DNA from: Actinomycetes bacterium
GTDB lineage: Bacteria; Actinomycetota; Actinomycetes; Actinomycetales; Microbacteriaceae
DNA: 16,299 bases
Direction of reading: 5' to 3'
NCBI GenBank assembly: GCA_030425055.1
Contig: JAUHVN010000025.1
Span: forward strand, 1 to 16,299
The position numbers and the translations under genes were made by a program. The notes below the pieces were generated by a model that saw nothing but the letters and a program-made list of their open reading frames with translations, did no database searches and was not told the DNA's origin. Position 1 is the stretch's first letter; the number at the start of each line of letters is the position of its first letter. Shown piece by piece: positions 1-7,056 of the stretch.

Positions 1-564
1 GGCTCCGAGATAGCCGCGCAGCGCGGCCGTGAGCTCAGACCGCCACGCGCGCGGCGGCAGCCACTCCTCGACCAGCGGCGCCGACTGCACGGCCGACTGC
101 ACGATGAGCAGCACCGTGGCGGCGAGCCGTTCGGGACGGCCCGATCGCACGATGCCGGATGCCTGAGCCGCGGCGATCCGGGCCGACAGGTCCGCGTGGA
201 TCGCACGCTGGCTGCTGCCGAGCCGGTCGAGGATGTAGCGGGCGAACAGCTCGGGGTCGGTGTCGCGCAGCCGCTCGATGAGCGGCATCCGCCGGATGCG
301 GTCGGCCGTGTCGACGAGCACCGCGACGAACGCGCCCAGGTCGTGTGCGGGTGCCTGCGGCGGCAGGCCGGCGACCAGCTCGCGGGTCACGAGGGCGGCG
401 AAGACGGCCTGCAGGTCGGGCCAGTACCGATAGAGGGTCTGTCGCGACACGCCGGCTCGCCGCGCGATGTCGGATGCGCTGGTGCGGCGGATGCCGTGGG
501 CGAGCACCTCTGCGAGAGCCGCGTCGAGGATGGCGGTCTCGGTGTCGGCGACGGTCTCGGCCAT
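1..564 (-). CDS. TetR/AcrR-family transcriptional repressor (3' end beyond window)
   Basis: A continuous 188-codon frame reads leftward from ATG 564 to base 1 without a stop, so only the last few residues should be missing (the family is usually about 190-210 aa). Residues 8-52 form a TetR HTH: a first helix ending near LAEVLAHGI, then ASDIARRAGVSRQTLYRYW (31-48), whose turn and YRYW end are typical. The rest (about 60-188) is helical and variable and would bind the ligand and dimerise. The gene is divergent from the FAD oxidase/lipid kinase operon, with 34 bp between start codons, so it most likely represses that operon and itself. A TATGGT -10 lies 6 nt before the ATG, fitting a leaderless start. 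From memory M. tuberculosis Rv2250c has the same place next to Rv2251/Rv2252. The ligand cannot be told. Confidence 0.9.
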   Translation of the reverse strand, partial: MAETVADTETAILDAALAEVLAHGIRRTSASDIARRAGVSRQTLYRYWPDLQAVFAALVTRELVAGLPPQAPAHDLGAFVAVLVDTADRIRRMPLIERLRDTDPELFARYILDRLGSSQRAIHADLSARIAAAQASGIVRSGRPERLAATVLLIVQSAVQSAPLVEEWLPPRAWRSELTAALRGYLGA

Positions 565-598
565 GTGACAACCATACAGAATGTGTCATACTGTCGCC
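565..598. promoter_or_regulatory. Divergent overlapping leaderless promoters with candidate TetR operator
   Basis: Plus strand: -35 GTGACA (565-570), 16-bp spacer, -10 CATACT (587-592), then 6 nt to ATG 599. Minus strand: -10 TATGGT (576-571), then 6 nt to ATG 564; its -35 is weak. An inverted pair TGACA (566-570) / TGTCA (584-588) spans the 23 bp covering both -10 regions and is the best operator candidate. A repressor bound here would block both promoters. The elements are seen directly; their function is inferred. Confidence 0.55.
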
Positions 599-2230
599 AT
601 GGCCGCGCCATCGTCGACGCCCGCACTGCCCGCCGTCCCCGCGCCGCGAGCCCGATCCGATTGGGATGCCTGGGGCACGCAGCCCGCGTCGCTGCCCGCC
701 GGGGCGAAGACCCTGCTCGCGACGCTGCTGCCCGGCAGACCGCATCCGCTCGCCCGCATCGCCGATCCGCGCCTCAGTCCGTCGCGGCTCGACGACGCCG
801 ACCTCGACGACCTCGCCGCGATCGTGGGCGCCGGACACGCCACGCGCGACGACGCCGTCCGCCGCGTCCACCTCGGCGGCAAGAGCACCCCCGACCTGAT
901 CCGCCGCCGCTCCCCCGAAGTGCAGGCGGCCCCCGACGCCGTCGTCTCCCCCGGATCGCACGACGAGGTCCGCGCGGTGATGGACCACTGCGACCGCGCC
1001 GGAATCGCGATCGTGCCCTTCGGCGGCGGCACGTCCGTCGTCGGCGGAGTGGACCCCGAGCGCGGGACGCACGACGCGGTGATCGCCCTCGACCTCGCGC
1101 GCACCGCCGCACTGCTCGATCTCGACCGCACGTCGCTGCTGGCGACGCTCGGCGCCGGCACGACGGGGCCGCAGGCCGAAGAGCTGCTCGGCGCGCACGG
1201 GCTCACCCTGGGACACTTCCCGCAGAGCTTCGAGTTCGCGTCGATCGGCGGGTTCGCCGCCACGCGCTCGAGCGGGCAGGCATCCCGCGGCTACGGGCGC
1301 TTCGACGAGCTCGTGCACACGCTGCGGGTCGCGACGCCGCGCGGCGACCTGCAGCTGGGGCGCGCGCAGGCGGGCGCCGCCGGCCCCGATCTTCGCGAGC
1401 TGTTCCTGGGATCGGAGGGCGCCCTCGGCGTGCTGACCGAGGTCACCGTGCGGGTGCGACCCGCGCCGCGCGCGACCGCGTACGCCGCGTGGACGTTCCC
1501 CGACTTCGCCGCGGGTACCGAGGCTCTGCGCGAGGCGACCCAGCGCGGCATCCGGCCGACCGTGGTCCGCCTGAGCGACACGACCGAGACACGCGTCAAC
1601 GCGGCGATGGGCGGCCATCTCGGCCGACTCGGCGGGAGCCTTGCGATCATGACCACCGAAGGCTTCGACGACGCCGAAGCGGATGCCACCGCCCGTGCAC
1701 TCGACGCCGTCTTCACCGCACGCGGCGCGAAGCCGCGCGGCGAGGCCCCCGCCCGCTCATGGGAGCGCGGGCGCTTCGCCTCGCCCGCGCTGCGCGACGC
1801 GCTGCTCGACGTCGGCGTGCTGGTGGAGACCCTCGAGACCGCGACGACGTGGGCGCACCTGCCCGACCTCAAGGCGTCGGTGACGGCGGCGCTCACCGAC
1901 GCGCTCGCCGCCCACGGGACCAAGCCGATCGTGATGTGCCACATCTCGCACGTGTACCCGGCGGGTGCCTCGCTCTACTTCACCGTCGCGTGCGCGATGA
2001 CGCCCGACCCCCTCACCCAGTGGGCGTCGGCCAAGGATGCCGCGTCCCGCGCGATCATCGCGAACGCAGGCACGATCACGCACCACCACGCGGTGGGGCG
2101 CGACCATCTGCCCTACCTCGAGTCCGAGATCGGCGCGCTCGGCACCGATGTGCTGCGCGCCGTCAAGGAGCGGCTCGACCCCCGGGGCATCATGAACCCC
2201 GGAGTCCTCGTGCCCACGGACGGGAGGTGA
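599..2230 (+). CDS. AGPS-like FAD-binding oxidase (VAO/PCMH family)
   Basis: A 543-aa flavoprotein related to alkyldihydroxyacetonephosphate synthase (AGPS), which swaps an acyl for an alkyl chain in ether-lipid synthesis. The FAD-binding PCMH domain covers roughly residues 100-290: PFGGGTSVVGG (140-150), SIGGFAATRSSGQASRGYG (215-233) and GSEGALGVLTEVTVRV (271-286). The C-terminal cap has the AGPS-type triple histidine (495-497) and ends in LDPRGIMNPGVL. I chose ATG 599 rather than the in-frame ATG 581 because 581 lies upstream of the -10 (587-592), and 599 is exactly where a leaderless transcript would begin. It is followed after 1 nt by a lipid kinase gene, so lipid metabolism is likely. 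Bacterial AGPS-like proteins can also be 2-hydroxyacid or other alcohol oxidases, so the substrate is uncertain. It is probably controlled by the divergent TetR protein. Confidence 0.9.
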   Translation: MAAPSSTPALPAVPAPRARSDWDAWGTQPASLPAGAKTLLATLLPGRPHPLARIADPRLSPSRLDDADLDDLAAIVGAGHATRDDAVRRVHLGGKSTPDLIRRRSPEVQAAPDAVVSPGSHDEVRAVMDHCDRAGIAIVPFGGGTSVVGGVDPERGTHDAVIALDLARTAALLDLDRTSLLATLGAGTTGPQAEELLGAHGLTLGHFPQSFEFASIGGFAATRSSGQASRGYGRFDELVHTLRVATPRGDLQLGRAQAGAAGPDLRELFLGSEGALGVLTEVTVRVRPAPRATAYAAWTFPDFAAGTEALREATQRGIRPTVVRLSDTTETRVNAAMGGHLGRLGGSLAIMTTEGFDDAEADATARALDAVFTARGAKPRGEAPARSWERGRFASPALRDALLDVGVLVETLETATTWAHLPDLKASVTAALTDALAAHGTKPIVMCHISHVYPAGASLYFTVACAMTPDPLTQWASAKDAASRAIIANAGTITHHHAVGRDHLPYLESEIGALGTDVLRAVKERLDPRGIMNPGVLVPTDGR

Positions 2231-2231
2231 C

Positions 2232-3137
2232 ATGGACGTCGCTCTCGTGGTGAACCCCGCGGCGCGCGGCGGCGCCCACCGTGCGACGGCGGTACGCGCC
2301 GCCGAGCGGCTGCGCTCTCACGGCGTGCGCACGACCCTCGTGAGCGGGGGAAGCGCCGCCGAGTCCGTCGACCTGCTGCGCGGAGCGTGCGCGCTCGGCG
2401 TCGACGCGGTCGCGGTCGCCGGCGGCGACGGCACCGTGTCGCTCGCCGTGCAGGTCGTGGCGGGAACCGGCATCCCGCTCGGCATCGTCCCGGCGGGCAC
2501 CGGCAACGACTTCGCCGCCGCGCTCGGCCTGCGCGAGCTCGACGCCGAAGCGGCCGCCGACGTCATCGCTGCGGGGCGCACCCGCACCGTCGACGTCGCC
2601 CGCGCCCAGCGCACCGACGGCACCGAGGTGTTCTTCGACTCGGTGCTCGCGAGCGGATTCGACTCGAAGGTCAACGACCGCGCCAACGGCATGCGCTGGC
2701 CGCGCGGCGGATCGCGCTACAACATCGCGATCCTCGTCGAGTTCCTGCGGCTCACACCGATCCCTTACGTGGTCGATCTCGAGTTCGCCGACGGGCGCCG
2801 CGAGCGCGTCACGGCCGACCTCGCGATGGCGACGGTCGGCAACACGTCGAGCTACGGCAGCGGCATCCCGATCTGCCCCTCCGCCGACCCCGCCGACGGC
2901 CTGCTCGACGTCACGCTGGTGCACGCCGCGGGCCGCGCGACCCTGCTGCGCATCCTGCCGCGCGCGTATCGCGGCACGCACGTCGAGGCGCCGCAGGTCG
3001 ACACTTACCGTGTCCGCTCGGTCCGGCTCGATGCGCCGGGGATTACCGCCTACGCCGACGGAGACCCGATCGGTCCGCTGCCGCTGGACATCGAGGTCGT
3101 GCCCGGTGCGCTCGAGGTGTTCGCTCCCGACGCGTGA
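2232..3137 (+). CDS. Diacylglycerol kinase-like lipid kinase (DAGK catalytic family)
   Basis: A 301-aa protein of the DagK/YegS/BmrU type, which phosphorylates diacylglycerol or a related lipid using ATP at the inner membrane face. The N-terminal catalytic domain opens with VALVVNPAARGG (3-14) and carries the signature AVAGGDGTVSLAV (61-73; GGDGT 64-68) and PAGTGNDFAAALGL (87-100). A beta-rich C-terminal domain follows. Length is normal for the family. ATG 2232 lies 1 nt after the upstream stop, and its Shine-Dalgarno GGGAGG (2222-2227) sits in the last codons of the FAD oxidase, so the two are co-transcribed and probably translationally coupled. From memory the M. tuberculosis homologue Rv2252 follows Rv2251 in the same way. 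The 3' end is convergent with rsrA, with 1 bp between the stop codons. Confidence 0.93.
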   Translation: MDVALVVNPAARGGAHRATAVRAAERLRSHGVRTTLVSGGSAAESVDLLRGACALGVDAVAVAGGDGTVSLAVQVVAGTGIPLGIVPAGTGNDFAAALGLRELDAEAAADVIAAGRTRTVDVARAQRTDGTEVFFDSVLASGFDSKVNDRANGMRWPRGGSRYNIAILVEFLRLTPIPYVVDLEFADGRRERVTADLAMATVGNTSSYGSGIPICPSADPADGLLDVTLVHAAGRATLLRILPRAYRGTHVEAPQVDTYRVRSVRLDAPGITAYADGDPIGPLPLDIEVVPGALEVFAPDA

Positions 3138-3138
3138 C

Positions 3139-3381
3139 TCAGTGAGCGGTGTGCGCGGCGCGCAGCTCGGCCAGCACGCGCGCGCGGAGCTCCTCGGGAG
3201 CCTCCTCCTTGCAGGCGCGCGCCACCACATCGGTGAGCGTGCGCGCCACGAGGGCCTCGTCCTGGCATCCGGGGCAGTTCTCGAGGTGCTCCGCGATGTC
3301 GGAGTGCTTCGTCTTGCACACCTCGTCGCGCAGGTACTCCTCGAGGTCTCGCCGCGCCTTCTCGCAGCCGCAATCGGTCAT
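3139..3381 (-). CDS. rsrA: RsrA-type zinc-binding anti-sigma factor (mycothiol system)
   Basis: An 80-aa cytoplasmic ZAS-family anti-sigma factor that binds and silences SigR until thiol oxidation releases it. The diagnostic HX3CX2C motif is H32-C36-C39 (HLENCPGC), with further cysteines at C4, C6, C22 and C57. In S. coelicolor RsrA one N-terminal cysteine forms the trigger disulfide with a motif cysteine; which of C4, C6 or C22 does so here cannot be read from the sequence. The start overlaps the sigR stop as ATGA (3378-3381), typical of translational coupling that keeps sigma and anti-sigma in balance. The pair corresponds to sigH/rshA of mycobacteria. Confidence 0.95.
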   Translation of the reverse strand: MTDCGCEKARRDLEEYLRDEVCKTKHSDIAEHLENCPGCQDEALVARTLTDVVARACKEEAPEELRARVLAELRAAHTAH

Positions 3382-3977
3382 GTCGTGCTCCTCGTCGCGG
3401 CAGTACCGATGCCGCTCTCCTTCGCGTAATCGGCCAGCAGTTCACGAAGCATGCGCCTGCCGCGGTGCAGGCGGCTCATGACCGTGCCGATGGGGGTCTT
3501 CATGATGTCGGCGATCTCCTGGTAGGCGAAGCCCTCGACGTCGGCGAGGTACACCGCCATGCGGAAGTCCTCGGGGATCGACTGCAGCGCGTCCTTGACG
3601 ACGGATGCCGGCATGTGGTCGATCGCCTCGGCCTCGGCCGAGCGCGTCGACCGGGCGGTCGTCGATTCGGCGCCCCCGAGCTGCCAGTCCTCGAGCTCGT
3701 CGATGGTGCCCTGGTAGGGCTCGCGCTGCTTCTTGCGATACGTGTTGATGTAGGTGTTGGTCAGGATGCGGTAGAGCCACGCCTTGAGGTTGGTGCCCTG
3801 CGTGAACGAGGCCCACGAGCCGAACGCCTTCACGAAGGTCTCCTGAACGAGGTCGGCGGCGTCGGCGGGATTGCGCGTCATGCGCATGGCCGCGGCGTAC
3901 AGCTGGTCCATGAACGGCAGCGCCTGCTCCTCGAACTGGGTGCGCGCGTCGGAGGCCTGCGGAGTGGAGTCGGACAT
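3378..3977 (-). CDS. sigR: ECF RNA polymerase sigma factor SigR (SigH/RpoE group)
   Basis: A 199-aa group-4 sigma factor for the disulfide-stress regulon. Region 2 covers about residues 14-85, with DAADLVQETFVKAFGSW (39-55) and the -10-recognising LKAWLYRILTNTYINTYRK (64-82). Region 4 covers about 128-183, with LQSIPEDFRMAVYLADVEG (131-149) and the HTH YQEIADIMKTPIGTVMSRL (152-170). Immediate coupling to rsrA identifies it as SigR. The frame stays open upstream to ATG 4067 (229 aa). I prefer ATG 3977 because the extra 30 residues are low in complexity and a TAGACT -10 lies 8 nt upstream of 3977, but a longer form is possible since S. coelicolor makes an N-terminally extended sigma-R prime. 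It is divergent from aroA. Confidence 0.93.
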   Translation of the reverse strand: MSDSTPQASDARTQFEEQALPFMDQLYAAAMRMTRNPADAADLVQETFVKAFGSWASFTQGTNLKAWLYRILTNTYINTYRKKQREPYQGTIDELEDWQLGGAESTTARSTRSAEAEAIDHMPASVVKDALQSIPEDFRMAVYLADVEGFAYQEIADIMKTPIGTVMSRLHRGRRMLRELLADYAKESGIGTAATRSTT

Positions 3978-3985
3978 CACCGGCC

Positions 3986-3991
3986 AGTCTA
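3986..3991 (-). promoter_or_regulatory. Candidate -10 element for sigR-rsrA
   Basis: TAGACT on the minus strand ends 8 nt before ATG 3977, placing a transcript start within about 2 nt of the start codon. No good -35 is seen. A loose SigR-like match (GGAAC, 17 nt, GTC) lies further upstream at about 4029-4053, within the possible N-terminal extension; it differs from the GGAAT-N18-GTT consensus in spacing and in both boxes. Confidence 0.35.
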
Positions 3992-4119
3992 CGGCGGGGT
4001 GCCCCGATACCACGTGGGGATCGGGTGCGACCGTCGTGCGGTCGGCGCGTTCCAGCGTCGCGATCATCGTGCTCCATCTCGGCGGCCGCGTGGCGGAACG
4101 GGGCTTCCGGGCGGCTCTG

Positions 4120-4125
4120 TAGGGT
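4120..4125 (+). promoter_or_regulatory. Candidate -10 element for aroA-rsgA
   Basis: TAGGGT ends 8 nt upstream of ATG 4134 and would give a transcript with almost no leader. There is no Shine-Dalgarno sequence before this ATG, which favours this reading. The 156 bp between the sigR and aroA start codons holds only these divergent signals. Confidence 0.4.
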
Positions 4126-4133
4126 AGAACCCG

Positions 4134-5507
4134 ATGACACGCGACGGGTATTCCCCTTCATCCGCGACATCCGATCGCGGATCCTGGAGCGCGCCCACGG
4201 CGGCGGGGCCCCTGCGCGCCAGCGTGACGGTCCCGGGCTCGAAATCGCTCACCAATCGCGAACTCGTTCTCGCCGCCCTCGCCGACGGACCGAGCCGCCT
4301 GAGGTCGCCGCTGCACTCCGATGACTCGACCCGCATGGTCGAGGCGCTGCGCGCTCTCGGCGTCGGCATCGAGTACGAGCCCGGCGACGGACCGTTCGGC
4401 GACGACATCGTGGTCACCCCGGTGTGGCCGCTGCGCGGCGACACGGTCGTCGACTGCGGACAGGCGGGCACGGTCATGCGCTTCGTGGCCGGTGTCGCCG
4501 GCTTCGCCGAGGGCGACGTCACGATGACCGCGCACGAGAGCGCCCTGCACCGCCCGATGGGGGCGATGATCAAGGCGCTGCGCGATGTGGGCGTCGACAT
4601 CGACGACGGCGGCCACTGGTCGCTGCCGTTCATCGTGCGCGGCCACGGCCAGGCGCGCGGCGGCGAGGTCGTCATCGACGCCGGGGCCTCGAGCCAGTTC
4701 GTCTCGGGCCTGCTGCTCGCCGCGCCGCGACTCGACGTCGGTCTGCGGCTCATCCACGAAGGCGAGCGGCTGCCGAGCCTGCCGCACATCGACATGACGG
4801 TCGAGGCGCTCGGCCACCGCGGAGTCCACGTCGAACGACCCGCCCCCGGCGAATGGGTCGTTCCGGCCGGTCCCGTGCGCGGCAAGGACGTCGCGATCGA
4901 GCCCGACCTGTCGAACGCCGCGCCCTTCCTCGCGGCGGCGATGATCGCGGGCGGCGCCGTCTCGGTCACCGGATGGCCGCCGCACTCGACTCAGCCCGGT
5001 GCGATGCTCACCGACATCCTGTCGCTCATGGGCGGTCGTGCCACCCGTCGGGGCGGCGCTCTCACCGTCACCGGCGGCGCCGAGATCCACGGCGTCGACC
5101 TCGACCTGTCGGCCGCGGGCGAGCTCACCCCGTCTCTCGTCGCCCTCGCCGCGTTCGCGAACACGCCGACGACCCTGTACGGCATCGGCCACATCCGCGG
5201 TCACGAGACCGATCGCATCGCGGCGCTCGTCGCCGAGCTGCGCGGTCTCGGCGGCGAGGCGGAGGAGCTGCACGACGGCATCCGCATCGTCCCCCGACCT
5301 CTCCACGGCGGCACGTGGCACGCGTACCACGACCACCGCATGGCGACCGCGGGCGCCATCATCGGTCTCGCCGTGCCCGGCGTCGTCGTCGACGACATCG
5401 GCACGACGGCCAAGACGATGCCCGACTTCCCGCAGCTGTGGCAGCGGATGCTCGAGGGCGACGGCGACTCCGACGTCTTCGAAGCGGAGGCCGCTCGGGC
5501 ATCGTGA
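4134..5507 (+). CDS. aroA: 3-phosphoshikimate 1-carboxyvinyltransferase (EPSP synthase)
   Basis: A 457-aa cytoplasmic enzyme of the shikimate pathway that joins phosphoenolpyruvate to shikimate-3-phosphate. Motifs in order: VPGSKSLTNRE (33-43; K37 binds PEP), DCGQAGTVMRF (107-117; the LxNAGTxxR-type loop), HESALHRPMG (134-143), GASSQFVSGLL (184-194; binds shikimate phosphate), LPSLPHIDMT (213-222), GELTPSL (329-335; E330 near the usual catalytic acid), GHETDRI (356-362), YHDHRMA (398-404) and K427. All expected active-site motifs are present, so it should be functional. The residue after the loop arginine is Phe, not the Pro of E. coli AroA, which I recall as normal in actinobacteria. The first 20 residues are a non-conserved tail. 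Its stop overlaps the rsgA start (GTGA). From memory the aroA-rsgA order matches Rv3227-Rv3228. Confidence 0.97.
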   Translation: MTRDGYSPSSATSDRGSWSAPTAAGPLRASVTVPGSKSLTNRELVLAALADGPSRLRSPLHSDDSTRMVEALRALGVGIEYEPGDGPFGDDIVVTPVWPLRGDTVVDCGQAGTVMRFVAGVAGFAEGDVTMTAHESALHRPMGAMIKALRDVGVDIDDGGHWSLPFIVRGHGQARGGEVVIDAGASSQFVSGLLLAAPRLDVGLRLIHEGERLPSLPHIDMTVEALGHRGVHVERPAPGEWVVPAGPVRGKDVAIEPDLSNAAPFLAAAMIAGGAVSVTGWPPHSTQPGAMLTDILSLMGGRATRRGGALTVTGGAEIHGVDLDLSAAGELTPSLVALAAFANTPTTLYGIGHIRGHETDRIAALVAELRGLGGEAEELHDGIRIVPRPLHGGTWHAYHDHRMATAGAIIGLAVPGVVVDDIGTTAKTMPDFPQLWQRMLEGDGDSDVFEAEAARAS

Positions 5508-6547
5508 GCTGGCTCGACGACCTCGACGACGACGAACCCGAGTTCGACGAGAGCGACGTGCGCGTCCGCCCGAACCCGAAGGCCAATCGGCCGCGCACCA
5601 AGCGCAGGCCCGCGCATGCCGACGCCAAGATCGCGCGGGTGCTCGGAGTCGACCGCGGCCGGTACACCGTCCTCGTGGACGAGGACTCCGACGACGAGCA
5701 TCCGGTGCTCGCCACACGCGCGCGCGAGCTGCGGAAGACCCCGATCGTGACCGGAGACCTCGCGCGGGTCGTCGGCGACACCTCGGGCGAGACCGGCACC
5801 CTGGGCCGCATCGTCGGCATCGAGGACCGCACGTCGCTGCTGCGCCGCAGCGCCGACGACACCGACCAGGTCGAGCGGATCATCGTCGCCAACGCCGACC
5901 AGATGCTCGTCGTCGTGGCCGCAGCCGACCCCGAGCCGCGCGAGCGACTGGTCGACCGCTATCTGATCGCGGCGCTGGATGCCGGCATCCGCCCCCTTCT
6001 CGTCGTGACGAAGACCGACCTCGCCGACCCGACCGAGTTCCTGTCGCACTTCGAGGGCGTGGACCTCGAAGTGTTCACGAGCGCGCGCGGCGAGATGCCG
6101 GTCGACCGCATCGGCGAGGCGCTCGTCGGGCACTCGACCGTGTTCGTCGGACACTCGGGCGTCGGCAAGTCGACGCTCGTCAACGCGCTCGTGCCCGACG
6201 CGCGGCGCGCGACGGGCCACGTCAACGAGGTCACCGGCCGCGGACGCCACACCTCGAGCTCGACGGTGTCGCTGCGCTATCGGAGCGCGGCCGGCAACGG
6301 CTGGGTGATCGACACCCCGGGGGTGCGGTCGTTCGGCCTGGGGCATGTCGATCCGGCGAACATCCTGCGCGCGTTCACCGACCTCGACGCGATCGCCGAG
6401 GACTGCCCACGCGGATGCACGCACCTGCCCGATGCGCCGGACTGCGCGATCGTCGAGGCCGTCGCCGAGGGACGCCTGGGACCGAACGGGCCCGCGCGGC
6501 TCGACTCGCTGCAGCGTCTGCTCGAGACCTTCTCGGATCGCCCGTGA
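5504..6547 (+). CDS. rsgA: Small ribosomal subunit biogenesis GTPase RsgA (YjeQ)
   Basis: A 347-aa circularly permuted GTPase that checks late 30S subunit maturation. An acidic then basic N-terminal tail (1-40) precedes an OB-fold (about 41-110). The G motifs come in permuted order: TKTD (169-172, G4), GHSGVGKST (216-224, G1/P-loop), RGRHTSS (246-252, G2) and DTPG (270-273, G3). A C-terminal zinc knuckle has C301, C305, H307 and C314; the first spacing is X3 rather than the X4 of E. coli, a form I recall from other actinobacteria. The start is GTG 5504, overlapping the aroA TGA by 4 nt (GTGA), because the acidic MSWLDDLDDDEPEFDE start is characteristic and nothing conserved lies upstream in this frame. 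It is co-transcribed with aroA by coupling. Confidence 0.95.
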   Translation: MSWLDDLDDDEPEFDESDVRVRPNPKANRPRTKRRPAHADAKIARVLGVDRGRYTVLVDEDSDDEHPVLATRARELRKTPIVTGDLARVVGDTSGETGTLGRIVGIEDRTSLLRRSADDTDQVERIIVANADQMLVVVAAADPEPRERLVDRYLIAALDAGIRPLLVVTKTDLADPTEFLSHFEGVDLEVFTSARGEMPVDRIGEALVGHSTVFVGHSGVGKSTLVNALVPDARRATGHVNEVTGRGRHTSSSTVSLRYRSAAGNGWVIDTPGVRSFGLGHVDPANILRAFTDLDAIAEDCPRGCTHLPDAPDCAIVEAVAEGRLGPNGPARLDSLQRLLETFSDRP

Positions 6548-6560
6548 CGCGACGCGCTCC

Positions 6561-6566
6561 TAAGCT
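6561..6566 (+). promoter_or_regulatory. -10 element of a leaderless promoter for the peroxiredoxin gene
   Basis: TAAGCT ends exactly 6 nt before ATG 6573, so transcription would begin at the A of the start codon. No Shine-Dalgarno is present. It lies in the 25-bp gap after rsgA, so the peroxiredoxin gene may have its own promoter besides read-through. Confidence 0.5.
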
Positions 6567-6572
6567 GGACGC

Positions 6573-7049
6573 ATGAGCGAGAACCGACTGCAGCCCGGAG
6601 ACACGGCCCCCGACTTCACCCTCACCAACCAGGACGGCGAATCGGTGTCGCTCGCCTCGCTGCGCGGCTCGGGAGTGATCCTGTTCTTCTACCCCGCGGC
6701 CATGACGCCGGGGTGCACCACCGAGGCGTGCGACTTCCGTGACAGCCTCGCTCCCCTGCAGGCGGCCGGGTACACGGTGCTCGGGATCTCGCGCGACGAC
6801 GAGGCGAAGCTCCGGCAGTTCCGCGAGCGCGACGGCCTGACGTACGACCTGCTGAGCGACCCCGACCGTGCCGTCCACGAGGCCTACGGCGCGTGGGGAG
6901 AGAAGACCAACTACGGCAAGGTCGTCGAGGGCGTTCTGCGATCGACGTTCGTGATCGACGCCGACGGCCGCATCGAGCACGCGCTGTACAACGTCAAAGC
7001 CACCGGCCACGTCGCCCGCATCCGGGGGCTGCTGGGCCTCGCCGCCTGA
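6573..7049 (+). CDS. bcp: Thioredoxin-dependent thiol peroxidase, Bcp/PrxQ type
   Basis: A 158-aa peroxiredoxin that reduces peroxides and is regenerated by thioredoxin or a similar thiol donor in the cytoplasm. The AhpC/TSA fold is seen from GDTAPDFTL (9-17) onward. The peroxidatic cysteine C48 is in TPGCTTEAC (45-53), and the resolving cysteine C53 is five residues later, the spacing of the Bcp/PrxQ group. Later conserved parts are LGISRD (near 70) and LLSDPD (near 94). Length is normal. The position close to sigR/rsrA and whiB1 puts three redox-linked functions in one region, but I see no SigR-type promoter in front of this gene. The downstream membrane-protein gene is convergent, 7 bp away. 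Confidence 0.95.
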   Translation: MSENRLQPGDTAPDFTLTNQDGESVSLASLRGSGVILFFYPAAMTPGCTTEACDFRDSLAPLQAAGYTVLGISRDDEAKLRQFRERDGLTYDLLSDPDRAVHEAYGAWGEKTNYGKVVEGVLRSTFVIDADGRIEHALYNVKATGHVARIRGLLGLAA

Positions 7050-7056
7050 GACCCCC

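Noticed and set aside
35..1618. Long minus-strand open frame (527 codons) antisense to the FAD oxidase and through the TetR gene
   Set aside because: Its translation is Arg/Gly/Ala-rich and low in complexity, with no domain; the frame is open because of the high GC content. The real genes have clear family motifs in other frames.
196..2253. 685-codon plus-strand open frame
   Set aside because: It runs antisense to tetR and then out of frame through the FAD oxidase; the product is Arg/Pro-rich without motifs.
4158..5717. 519-codon minus-strand open frame opposite aroA
   Set aside because: Antisense shadow: all EPSP synthase motifs are on the plus strand and the minus product is low-complexity Arg/Gly/Val.
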